Shown here: in pieces, positions 17,413 through 25,763 of the stretch
How the letters are laid out: each line of letters opens with the position of its first letter
How positions within the stretch are numbered: position 1 is the first letter of the stretch
Origin: Swaminathania salitolerans
GTDB taxonomy: Bacteria > Pseudomonadota > Alphaproteobacteria > Acetobacterales > Acetobacteraceae
Direction: 5' to 3' (one strand)
Assembly: GCF_025994315.1 (NCBI RefSeq)
Contig: NZ_BAQE01000029.1
DNA: 64,000 bases
The notes under the pieces: model-generated
The model's database searches: none
Seen by the model: the letters and a program-made list of their open reading frames with translations, nothing else
What the model was told of the DNA's origin: nothing
Program-made: the position numbers and the translations under genes

Positions 17413-17782
17413 TGACCGGTTCCGGGACAGAAAACGTGGCTAGGGGCGGTAGGTTTGGTGCGAGGGGGCGGCTATTGGGGGTAAACGGAAGGGCAGCTTT
17501 GTGTAGGGCAATCGGTAAAACCGAACATTCACATGGGTGACCCTCGCGAAGGGTTTCACCCCACTCCGGTCGTTCAAGTAACCCATGAGACTTACTATAA
17601 AGCCGACATTTGCGCATAAAACAGTCAGGCATCAGCCAACATAAGCGTTCGAATCCCCCATGGTCCGCTATTTTCTCACCACTCCAGTATAGCTCTGGGC
17701 ACGCCAATCGCCGCCGATTGCCGCATATGCTGTTGAGACTATCCTGTAGGGGTATACATATGCTGGCCTTAGGATAGGGGAA
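17413..17782. other. Intergenic, no gene recognised
   Basis: This lies between the resolvase and the 3' end of the type I restriction operon. A minus-strand frame over 17378-17707 lacks any protein-like pattern. A tRNA-like 3' fragment near 17646 does not fold (see rejected items). Confidence 0.5.
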
Positions 17783-20743
17783 TCAATGGCCGGCAGGCAC
17801 GCCGTTATCGAGGTATGTCGCTGCGAAGATCATCTCCGAGAGCCATTTCTTGAACGACGGATTATCGCTGAACTGCTTGAAAAGTTCAGTGTGATCTGAA
17901 AGCAGTTCGATGACCGCGCGCTCCAGTGCCTTGTCGTGCTCAATGCGAGCGTTCTGCTTGTCAGAATTCTGCATCGCGTTTTGATAGGCCTTGTCGGCTG
18001 CGACCTTCGATGGCAACTCCTCAGCTATCACCTTCCCGATCTTATCGGCGTCCTTCCAGTCGATGTTGCCGAACATCTCGTTGAACGTCTTGAGGATGTT
18101 GCTGAGCATGTCCAATTCCGGCTCAGGCTTGCGACCGCCTCCGCCCAACGGCACAGGTCCGATTTCCGAGTCGGCATTTGGAAGCGCAATCGCCATTGTC
18201 GCCTGCGCCTCGACTCGGTAGCTGTCCATGTCGATGGCCTCCAGAATGCCCTTCGACAGGTCCTGCTCCTCCGGAGCGGGCAGTTTCGACGTCAGGAAGT
18301 TCAGGAAAATTGAGAGCTTCTCCCACTCAGCATTCGTGTAGGGCAGGATTGTCGCGAGGAATCCGTAGGTGCGCGTGAAAGCCTTTGCCTTGCCCTTGAA
18401 GTCGACCTGCCCATCCTCATCGAGATCGGCTTTGTAGACCGCGACGCACGCGTCGAGGATGGGGTCGAGCTTGTCGCGGTCGGCGCCACCGAGATAAAGC
18501 GCCACGAGGTCCTCCACCTGCTCCCAGGAATAGACCTGGTAGCCGTCGAGCCTCGCTTTCAGGTCGTGCAGCTTGTTCGGGTCGGTCTCCTCGCTCAGGA
18601 TCGTCGTGCGGTAATAATCCTCGAACGACGCCTTGATGCTGTCCACATCGTTCATGAAATCCAGCACGAAGGTGTCGTGCTTGTGCGGATGTGCCCGGTT
18701 CAAGCGCGACAACGTCTGCACGGCCTTGATGCCGGACAGCGTTTTGTCCACGTACATCGTGTGCAGAAGCGGCTCATCATAGCCGGTCTGGAACTTGTCG
18801 GCGACGATGAGGAACCGATACGGGTCCTTCTGGATCAACTCCTCGATCTTGTTGCTAGGAAAGTCGTTGAGCGACGCCTCGGTCACCTTCTGACCGCCAT
18901 ATTCGTGCTCGCCCGAGAAGGCGACGATGGCCTGATAGGGGCTCTTGCGCTCCTTCAGATAGTCCCCGAACGCGTGAAAATATTGGATGGCCCGATGAAT
19001 TCCGCTGGTCACCACCATGGCGCGCGCGGCCCCGCCGATTTTGCGGCGAGCCCTCACCTGGTCGTGGAAGTGGTCGACCATGATCTCAGCTTTCTTGCGG
19101 ATGGCATGGTCATGGGATTCGACATAGCGCCGGAGCTTCTTTTGCGCCCGTTTGGCGTCGAACTGCGGGTCGTCCTCCACCGTCTTCATGAGCCGGTAGT
19201 AGCTCTCGACCGGCGTGTAATGCTTCAGCACGTCGAGGATGAAGCCCTCTTCGATGGCCTGCTTCATCGAATAATTGTGGAAGGGGACGTGCCTGACCTT
19301 CCCGCCCTCAGGAACTGCCGTGCCGAAGATCTCCAGCGTCTTGTTCTTGGGCGTGGCGGTGAAGGCAAAATAGCTCGCGTTCGGCAGCACCTTCCGCGCT
19401 TCCATCAGCCGGTTGACGGTGTCCTCGAGGGTCTCGTATTCCTCCTCGGCGCCATTCGCGGCAAGCGCGATGTTCATCTTGGCTGAAGTCCGGCCGCCCT
19501 GGCTGGAATGCGCCTCGTCGATGATGATGGCGAAGGTTCGTCCGCGATGGCTGTCCCCGATTTCGTCCAAGATGAAGGGGAATTTCTGCACCGTGGTGAT
19601 GATGATCTTCTTGCCCTGCTGAAGGAACGTCCGAAGCTGTTGCGACCCCTCTGTTACCGCGCCGACAATGGACGATACCTGCGCGAACTGCTTGATCGTG
19701 TCGCGGATCTGTTTGTCGAGATTGCGCCTGTCAGTGACAACGATAACGGTGTCGAAGGTCGGCTTGTCGCCGGCCTCCAGCCCGATCAGCTGGTGGCCGA
19801 GCCAGGCAATCGAGTTGCTCTTGCCCGAACCTGCCGAGTGCTGGATCAGGTACCGCCGCCCGACGCCGGAAGCCTCGGCGTCAGCCAAAAGCTTACGCAC
19901 GACGTCGAGCTGGTGAAAGCGCGGGAAAATCTGCTTCGGCGGCTTCTTCTTTCCGCGCTCATCCGTCTCCTCCACCAACTGCGAATAGTTTTCCAGGATG
20001 TCGGTGAGTTTGCGCTTCGTTAGAACCTGCTTCCAAAGGTAATCGGTCTTCAGGCCATGCGGGTTCGGCGGGTTGCCCGCGCCGTCATTCCAGCCCTTGT
20101 TGAAGGGAAGGAACCAGGAAGCCTTCCCCTTCAGGTGGCTGCACATCCGCACCTCGTGGTCGTCCACCGCGAAATGGATGACGCAGCGGCCGAACTGGAA
20201 CAGCAGTTCCTTGGGGTCGCGGTCGCGCTTGTACTGCTCGATTGCGTCCTCGACCGTCTGCTTGGTCAGGCTGTTCTTCAACTCGAAGGTGGCGACGGGC
20301 AGGCCGTTGATGAACAGCGCCGCGTCGAGTGATAGCTTGGTCGCATTCTTGGAATAGTGCAGCTGCCGGGTGACGCTGAACACGTTGGCGGCGAATAGCT
20401 CCTCGGCCTTGGCGTTGCCGGGGGTCGGCGTGCCGAAGAACAACTCGACCGAGCCGGGGCCATGCTTCACACCGTTGCGCAGCACGTCGATGACCCCGCG
20501 CTTGGCGATCTCGCCTTGCAGCCGGTGAAGGAACTGCAGCCGCTTCGGACCGTCTTCACCTATACCTAGGGCTTCGACAACCTCTGGCTGCGTGGCGTTC
20601 AGGAAGTCGAACAGCTTGGCCCGGTCAACGGCGTGGTCCTGGTCGAAATCCGTCGATGCGCCAGCGACGTAACCGGCCTCGTCGATCAGCGAGCAGACAA
20701 TGAGGGCTTCGAGACCTTTCTCGCTAGTGTCAGTTGTCGGCAT
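17783..20743 (-). CDS. hsdR: Type I restriction endonuclease motor/nuclease subunit HsdR
   Basis: 986 aa. The N-terminal PD-(D/E)XK nuclease: Asp140 in LSLDAALFINGLPVATFELK with Glu154-x-Lys156. SF2 translocase motifs: Walker A QHSAGSGKSNSIAW (about residues 301-314), DEAH in IIDEAHSSQGG, motif III TATPKNKT, and the late QTLSRLNRAHP helicase motif VI. A helical C-terminal domain binds the MTase. It cuts unmodified DNA after ATP-driven translocation when docked to HsdM2S. Its ATG overlaps the hsdS stop by 14 nt. No frameshift or missing catalytic residue is seen. Confidence 0.95.
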   Translation of the reverse strand: MPTTDTSEKGLEALIVCSLIDEAGYVAGASTDFDQDHAVDRAKLFDFLNATQPEVVEALGIGEDGPKRLQFLHRLQGEIAKRGVIDVLRNGVKHGPGSVELFFGTPTPGNAKAEELFAANVFSVTRQLHYSKNATKLSLDAALFINGLPVATFELKNSLTKQTVEDAIEQYKRDRDPKELLFQFGRCVIHFAVDDHEVRMCSHLKGKASWFLPFNKGWNDGAGNPPNPHGLKTDYLWKQVLTKRKLTDILENYSQLVEETDERGKKKPPKQIFPRFHQLDVVRKLLADAEASGVGRRYLIQHSAGSGKSNSIAWLGHQLIGLEAGDKPTFDTVIVVTDRRNLDKQIRDTIKQFAQVSSIVGAVTEGSQQLRTFLQQGKKIIITTVQKFPFILDEIGDSHRGRTFAIIIDEAHSSQGGRTSAKMNIALAANGAEEEYETLEDTVNRLMEARKVLPNASYFAFTATPKNKTLEIFGTAVPEGGKVRHVPFHNYSMKQAIEEGFILDVLKHYTPVESYYRLMKTVEDDPQFDAKRAQKKLRRYVESHDHAIRKKAEIMVDHFHDQVRARRKIGGAARAMVVTSGIHRAIQYFHAFGDYLKERKSPYQAIVAFSGEHEYGGQKVTEASLNDFPSNKIEELIQKDPYRFLIVADKFQTGYDEPLLHTMYVDKTLSGIKAVQTLSRLNRAHPHKHDTFVLDFMNDVDSIKASFEDYYRTTILSEETDPNKLHDLKARLDGYQVYSWEQVEDLVALYLGGADRDKLDPILDACVAVYKADLDEDGQVDFKGKAKAFTRTYGFLATILPYTNAEWEKLSIFLNFLTSKLPAPEEQDLSKGILEAIDMDSYRVEAQATMAIALPNADSEIGPVPLGGGGRKPEPELDMLSNILKTFNEMFGNIDWKDADKIGKVIAEELPSKVAADKAYQNAMQNSDKQNARIEHDKALERAVIELLSDHTELFKQFSDNPSFKKWLSEMIFAATYLDNGVPAGH

Positions 20744-22889
20744 CCGCCCCCTCCATCACCTCGGCATCGTCGGCCTCCATTTCCTTGTCAAGCATATCAT
20801 CCTCGTCGACGACCGGCTCGTCCGCTGACGCGGCGATCTCGATATGACGCACGTCCAACTTGCCGGTGACCACATCGGCGATCAGGCGCTCGCGGTATTC
20901 CAGAACAAGCGAAATCTCCGCCTTCGTCTTCTCAATCGTCTGGTTGATTTTTTTGGTCTCGCTGACCACGCGGGCGAGAATGCTTTCCTGCTCTGGCAGA
21001 TCGGGAAGGCCGAGCGTGAACTCGCGCATGAAATTCAAGGGAACTCGTTGCTGACCTGCTGCTCCGGTCATTGCCATTTCGCCATCGCGCCGAAATGCGC
21101 GCAGCATTATTATCTGATACAGGAAGCGTGGGTCGATTTCTGCGCTTGCTCGTAATACCACGAACTCCGTGGTGCCGAAGCCGATTTCGGTTTCAAGTGC
21201 GCCCAGATACGCGCCTTTTCCATTCTCGAAGCACGGCGTTATCTTGGCGACGACCACATCTTGCCGCTTGAAATAAGTATAACTGCTTCGAAGATCAGCC
21301 ACCTTGCCGCGCGCACTGCAGTCAATCTCACCTGTAGCTGAAACATTCTCCATCGGCAGGAAAACAACTTCATCGCCATCTGCAAAATTTGCTGAGCTCT
21401 CGGTTCGGGAGGGATTGAAGGAAGCGACCTGCTTGAGCTTACGCACCTCCCAATGCGCAGGAACCTCAGTCATCCCATCGATGCCGGTGGGCTTCATCGG
21501 GGCGTTTGGGTTCAGGCCGCGCGTGACCACCCAGTCGATAATCGTCTGCTTCCGCTCGTTCAACAGCCCGATCAGCCGCCGCTTGTTGCGGGCCAGACGG
21601 GTCGTCAAGCGGCCATGCACATCAAGGAAATCGGCAATCCGTGTCTGTTCCTCGGTCGGAGGAAAAGCAGACGGCATCTGCTTGAACTCGTCCCAGTAGA
21701 GCCGATTGCGGTCTGATACTATGCCCCGCGAGAACTTGTTCACCTCGCGCTTATAGGCTTCGGTTCTGAACAGGTACGCGTAGTAGCGCGGCTCGACCTC
21801 AGGGAATGGACGAGCGACAACGTAGGCGGGGCTGATGAGGCCATCGGCGGGAGCGACGCCCACTGCGCCTTGCCACATCCTCATCATGTTGTATGCGATG
21901 TCACCCTTGGCCGCCCGCTTATACTTGCTGCGATCCGTCATCTGCTGCTTGCGCGTGCCGTTCTCCATGTCGCGAACGCGAACGCCCGTGCGCAGAGAAA
22001 CTTCGAGTATCGGCAATTCCTCGAAGCCGGTCTCAACACGCTCAGCGAACAGGCGGCCATTGCGACGGACATCCCAATGCGCAGGGATCTCGCCCAGCCA
22101 AGGAAGACCACTCTCCCGATACTGAGGAAAAGGCGCCGGGGCCATCCGGCCGCTCGCAGCTTTGACGTGAGGATTGGAATCTGCGGGCTTGGTGTCGGTA
22201 ATCATTGGCTGCTCAAATAGGGAAGACTGGGGATCGCTTGGCCGCGGCTGGACGGCGTCGACCTGGGATGGCCGCCGACGAGTCCAGCCGGGGATCTCGG
22301 CATTGGGCGCGGCCTGGACCGCCTCGATGGGCTGGCCGAACAGCAGAAACTCTGAGATCGTCAGCGGCGCTATGAACCGCAGGCTCTCCGCCTCGTCGCC
22401 CTTCAGCTGCTCGCGCAGTTCCATCAGCAGCCGCCCGAGCACGTTCATACCGACGAGTGTGCCATCGTCGGCAACCTGCGCGCCCCAGAAGTCGTCTTTA
22501 CGGGATTGCTCGACGATGGGGCGTTCCCCGGTCGCCAGGAGCAGCCTGCCGAACTCACGCCAGTTCTGCGCTAGCTTCACGCGCAGGCACCACCGCATAA
22601 TCTTGACCCGCACAAAGTCCCAGTCGTGCCGGGAGCCCCGCCGAAACGGCTTGCTGCGCATCTTTGCTGTCATCGGGCTGTTTTCACCGACGATGAGCTG
22701 CTGCACCTCGGGCATGTGTGGGAAGCGGCATGCCTGATAGAGCGCTTCCGACGTGCGGATGCGGATGCCGTTTACGCGAAGCGGAAATCCCGGCGCCATG
22801 TTCGACAGACCACCGAACCGCTCGTTCGTCTTGAGGAAGACGACGCTGGCGGCACGGTCATATGTGCGAACCTGGCTGGCTTGAGACAT
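20730..22889 (-). CDS. hsdS: NADAR domain fused to type I specificity subunit HsdS
   Basis: 719 aa, much longer than a usual HsdS (~400-450). Residues ~12-165 are a NADAR (YbiA-like) domain: FGGLSN (25-30), TSEALYQACRF with Glu48, IVEQSRKDDFWGAQ (125-138) and GMNVLGRLLMELRE (147-160). A low-complexity linker (~185-255) follows. The HsdS part has two target-recognition domains beginning with near-identical GEIPAHWDVRR (266-276) and TEVPAHWEVRK (474-484), each ending in a conserved helix. The tail is acidic. ATG at 22889 shares its A with the upstream stop, so translation is coupled. NADAR proteins hydrolyse N-glycosidic bonds or remove ADP-ribose from guanine; here it would be carried to HsdS target sites (inference). 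Confidence 0.88.
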   Translation of the reverse strand: MSQASQVRTYDRAASVVFLKTNERFGGLSNMAPGFPLRVNGIRIRTSEALYQACRFPHMPEVQQLIVGENSPMTAKMRSKPFRRGSRHDWDFVRVKIMRWCLRVKLAQNWREFGRLLLATGERPIVEQSRKDDFWGAQVADDGTLVGMNVLGRLLMELREQLKGDEAESLRFIAPLTISEFLLFGQPIEAVQAAPNAEIPGWTRRRPSQVDAVQPRPSDPQSSLFEQPMITDTKPADSNPHVKAASGRMAPAPFPQYRESGLPWLGEIPAHWDVRRNGRLFAERVETGFEELPILEVSLRTGVRVRDMENGTRKQQMTDRSKYKRAAKGDIAYNMMRMWQGAVGVAPADGLISPAYVVARPFPEVEPRYYAYLFRTEAYKREVNKFSRGIVSDRNRLYWDEFKQMPSAFPPTEEQTRIADFLDVHGRLTTRLARNKRRLIGLLNERKQTIIDWVVTRGLNPNAPMKPTGIDGMTEVPAHWEVRKLKQVASFNPSRTESSANFADGDEVVFLPMENVSATGEIDCSARGKVADLRSSYTYFKRQDVVVAKITPCFENGKGAYLGALETEIGFGTTEFVVLRASAEIDPRFLYQIIMLRAFRRDGEMAMTGAAGQQRVPLNFMREFTLGLPDLPEQESILARVVSETKKINQTIEKTKAEISLVLEYRERLIADVVTGKLDVRHIEIAASADEPVVDEDDMLDKEMEADDAEVMEGADADN

Positions 22890-23923
22890 CAGAAAACGTC
22901 CTTCGCCAACATCGCCATGAAGCGCTTCATCGATGTGTCGCTGTTGGTCGTCCGCGGGAACAGCGGATGCCAGGGATCGCCCGCCCAGAAAGCTAGAGGC
23001 GCGTTGTTCGGGCAATTCCTGAAGGTGACGATCAGCGAGCCGAAGCCGAGCGTGTCGAGGATCATGTTGCCCAACGGGCGCTGATATTGATTGAGGTGAG
23101 GGCACATCTGTCGGATGCGAACGCCAGCCTTCAGAAATTCATTTTCCAAGAGCTGGCGACCAATGTCGCTGGAGAAGATGCCATTCCCGCCGACATTGCC
23201 TGCGGTGCGCAGGTTGGGGGCATAGCGCATCGCAGCGACGTAGGCTTTGACACCCTCGTCGTCTGGGATCGCGACTGGTCGCAGGACGTCGGAAGTTGTG
23301 GTGTGGGCCTTTCGGTCTTCCAGCTCGATCGCACGCCACCAGGTTAGGTCGACTTTCTTACCAGAAGCTGTTGCGGCCTCCTTAATTTTGCCGTTGGCGT
23401 AATGCTGTCCGCCGCTATGCAGCGCGATGGTGATAACGTGCACTTTCGCCTCGGCTGGAGCCTCGTTTGCGATCCACGTTTCGAGATCGCGCCGGACGCG
23501 GTTCCCGGTGAAGATGGCGTCGTCCAGATAGACGAAGGCGTGTGGTGCAGTACCACAATCTATAGCGGCGAAACCGCACTTTTCCTCCAGCACCTTGCTG
23601 AACAGCGCGAGCATCTCCTTCTGGCTGGCGCCGCCGCCCTGAATGTCCAGAAACTTCACGCCCTTCCAGTAGGTGCATGGATCATCGCCGACGAGCTTTT
23701 CGGTCTGGAACAACCCGGCTAGGAACTTTTTCGTCCTTTTGCGCGAAAAGTAGGTCTGCTTGAGGACATGGTCCATCTCGCGTAGGATCGGGAGCTGCAC
23801 CGCGGGGTCAAATTGGTTGATCCAGCGCTCGACATGCTCCGGTGTCGGCGCCGCTAGATCACCCTCACGATAATCGGCAGTCGTCGCGACTATCGACGCG
23901 AGAAGGTCGTCCCGTTCAGCCAT
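22889..23923 (-). CDS. Phosphoribosyltransferase-like protein (PRTase-CE type)
   Basis: 344 aa. FVYLDDAIFTGNRVRRDLE (residues ~130-148) is a PRPP-binding loop of a type I phosphoribosyltransferase (hydrophobic strand, D-D, small-T-G). A helical N-terminal region precedes it, and TWWRAIELEDR and IGRQLLENEFLKAG lie in the second half. This fits the conflict-associated PRTase-CE group better than housekeeping enzymes, which are shorter and have TTGGT-type loops. ATG 23923 has GGAGAG upstream; a TTG at 23968 overlapping the previous stop is an alternative. It sits between the DUF262 gene and NADAR-hsdS. Whether it transfers phosphoribose, or only binds PRPP-like ligands, is not visible. Confidence 0.75.
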   Translation of the reverse strand: MAERDDLLASIVATTADYREGDLAAPTPEHVERWINQFDPAVQLPILREMDHVLKQTYFSRKRTKKFLAGLFQTEKLVGDDPCTYWKGVKFLDIQGGGASQKEMLALFSKVLEEKCGFAAIDCGTAPHAFVYLDDAIFTGNRVRRDLETWIANEAPAEAKVHVITIALHSGGQHYANGKIKEAATASGKKVDLTWWRAIELEDRKAHTTTSDVLRPVAIPDDEGVKAYVAAMRYAPNLRTAGNVGGNGIFSSDIGRQLLENEFLKAGVRIRQMCPHLNQYQRPLGNMILDTLGFGSLIVTFRNCPNNAPLAFWAGDPWHPLFPRTTNSDTSMKRFMAMLAKDVF

Positions 23924-23964
23924 GTCTCGTCTCTCCGTTTGCGTTGCGTGTCCGTGACGGCATT

Positions 23965-25761
23965 TCAAAGCCCCTTGAAGTAGGTTTTGATTTTTTGGGC
24001 CATCAACTTGCGTCGCTGTTCCAGGAAGTCATCGAAGGATGGGATCTCTCCGTCCAGCATGCACTCCGGCAAGCAACTCATCCGCAGATTGGCCCGCAAC
24101 TCCTCAATCGTCGTGATGCCACCATACTTCTTGGCGCCGCCGTTGCACTGGTCCGCCAGCTCAGCGAAGTAAGTCTTCGGGTCGCGGTCACCGATGCCGA
24201 TGTTGATCTCGCTCTGGGCCAGGACGAAGTTGGCGATCTGGTTGTAGCGGCCGCGCGTAAGCCCCTGGCCCTTGAGGTGATTACGCGGATAAACGTGATG
24301 CACGTCGCTCCGGTTCAACAGCAGGTCACGCACGGTGATGTCACGCGACAGGAACCCAAGGTCGCCGAGCTTCACCTGGGCTGCCCGATAGACAAGGAAG
24401 TAGGGACTAGAAGCGGACGATGTATCCATCTCCTGCGGCAGCAGAGTGTTCCAGAAGCTTTCGGGCAGCTCCGCGTCGATCACCGCATCGGTGTATGAGG
24501 CCAGGCCTCGGGACTCGATCTGACGGATATCGAAATCGAAGGCCGTTTCGGGACTGCCCGAATAACGCCCGCGCAGGAGCGACATGACGTACCAGCGCCG
24601 AACGAGCCGCTCGATGTCGGCGGCCGGCACGCCTTCGGCGCGGCCACGAAGGTAGAGGATGTAAGCAAAGTTGATGGCGTTCTGGCTGCGGATCAGGCCG
24701 GAGGTGACGAACCCGGCCGAGCGCAGGATCATCGTGAGCCTGTCAAAGTGGGTCTTATTGATGAAGTTGAGGACACCGGCCTTCAGCTTGTCGAAGGCCT
24801 CCTCGGCGACCACTTCCTCGTATTGCTTCGTCTCGAAGTTACGTCCCGACAGCAGGGCGACCAAATCCTGCAACTTGCCCCTGCGGAACTCCGACGTGAA
24901 CGCCACGCGCAGCATATCGGTGTAGGACGGATCGTAGAGGTCGTCGCTCACGTCCTTCAGCCAACGCATCTTCGGCAGGAACTCGGAAGCGGCGAATGCC
25001 TTGTCGCCCTTCTCGATGCGAGGCAGGAATTCGGGCGCGACGGCGAGGTGGCAGAAATAGTCGATCGCCTTGCGCAGCATGTTGCCGCCATAGGTGTCGT
25101 TCGCCGCGATTTTCGACATGGCAAAATCGGCCTGACTGAGCGATGCCCCGGCCGAATTCACCCGGATGAAGATCTCGGTGACCGTCTCGATGTCGAGATC
25201 TTCGGCCAGCTCGATGATGCCGACCTGATTGTTGATGATCTTGCGGACCTTTTCCAGCACTAATGAAATCTGGTCTTGATCAGCGTCCGGATTGCGCGCT
25301 GTATATTCGCGCGTAAGCTTGGTCAGGCTGGCATCAGGCGCGAAGACCGTTGCCAGGTCGGGGATCCACGAGGCGTCCTTATGGATGGCCGGGTTCGAAA
25401 CCTCGAAGCGCTCCTCGACCGGGTGGAATGCGATTCGTATGCGTACGGTCTCGTAATCCTTGGTCAGCACCTCCTGGCCGAGCAATGCGGCCATGAGCGC
25501 GGTGACGCGCTGTTGCCCGTCGATCAAAATGCGCTTACCCGAGGATGTGGAACCATCTTTCAGCCTTACCGACGGGTTCCGCCAGGCGATCAGATAGCCG
25601 ACAGGATAGCCCTGATAGAGCGAGTCCAGAAGGTTGCGGACCTTGGTAGCACCCCAAACGAAGGGGCGCTGGATTTCCGGTATCGCGATCTCGCCCGACT
25701 TCACCCAGATAAGCAGGGTTTCGATCGGATGGGGGGTGACTGAGTACCGTTGGGTAGCCAT
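23965..25761 (-). CDS. DUF262/GmrS-like protein with C-terminal HNH-like (DUF1524-type) motif
   Basis: 598 aa. The N-terminal DUF262 (ParB/Srx-like) domain shows IPEIQRPFVWG (27-37) and ILIDGQQRVTAL (78-89), the nucleotide-binding DGQQR signature. The C-terminal region has DVHHVYPRNHLKGQGLTRGR (His488-His489) followed by YNQIANFVLAQSEINIGIG, a beta-beta-alpha metal HNH pattern of GmrD/DUF1524 type. GmrSD and SspE proteins with this layout cut modified DNA using NTP energy. It begins 2 nt after hsdM and is therefore embedded in the type I operon. Full length, no lesions seen. Confidence 0.85.
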   Translation of the reverse strand: MATQRYSVTPHPIETLLIWVKSGEIAIPEIQRPFVWGATKVRNLLDSLYQGYPVGYLIAWRNPSVRLKDGSTSSGKRILIDGQQRVTALMAALLGQEVLTKDYETVRIRIAFHPVEERFEVSNPAIHKDASWIPDLATVFAPDASLTKLTREYTARNPDADQDQISLVLEKVRKIINNQVGIIELAEDLDIETVTEIFIRVNSAGASLSQADFAMSKIAANDTYGGNMLRKAIDYFCHLAVAPEFLPRIEKGDKAFAASEFLPKMRWLKDVSDDLYDPSYTDMLRVAFTSEFRRGKLQDLVALLSGRNFETKQYEEVVAEEAFDKLKAGVLNFINKTHFDRLTMILRSAGFVTSGLIRSQNAINFAYILYLRGRAEGVPAADIERLVRRWYVMSLLRGRYSGSPETAFDFDIRQIESRGLASYTDAVIDAELPESFWNTLLPQEMDTSSASSPYFLVYRAAQVKLGDLGFLSRDITVRDLLLNRSDVHHVYPRNHLKGQGLTRGRYNQIANFVLAQSEINIGIGDRDPKTYFAELADQCNGGAKKYGGITTIEELRANLRMSCLPECMLDGEIPSFDDFLEQRRKLMAQKIKTYFKGL

Positions 25762-25763
25762 GC

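Noticed and set aside
17646..17680. tRNA 3'-end-like string GTTCGAATCCCCCATGG
   Set aside because: The bases before it cannot form the T stem (CCCCC has no GGGGG partner) and no cloverleaf can be drawn. A worn attachment site cannot be excluded.
17378..17707. 109-residue minus-strand frame
   Set aside because: No protein-like pattern, overlaps the resolvase 3' end, and no ribosome-binding site.
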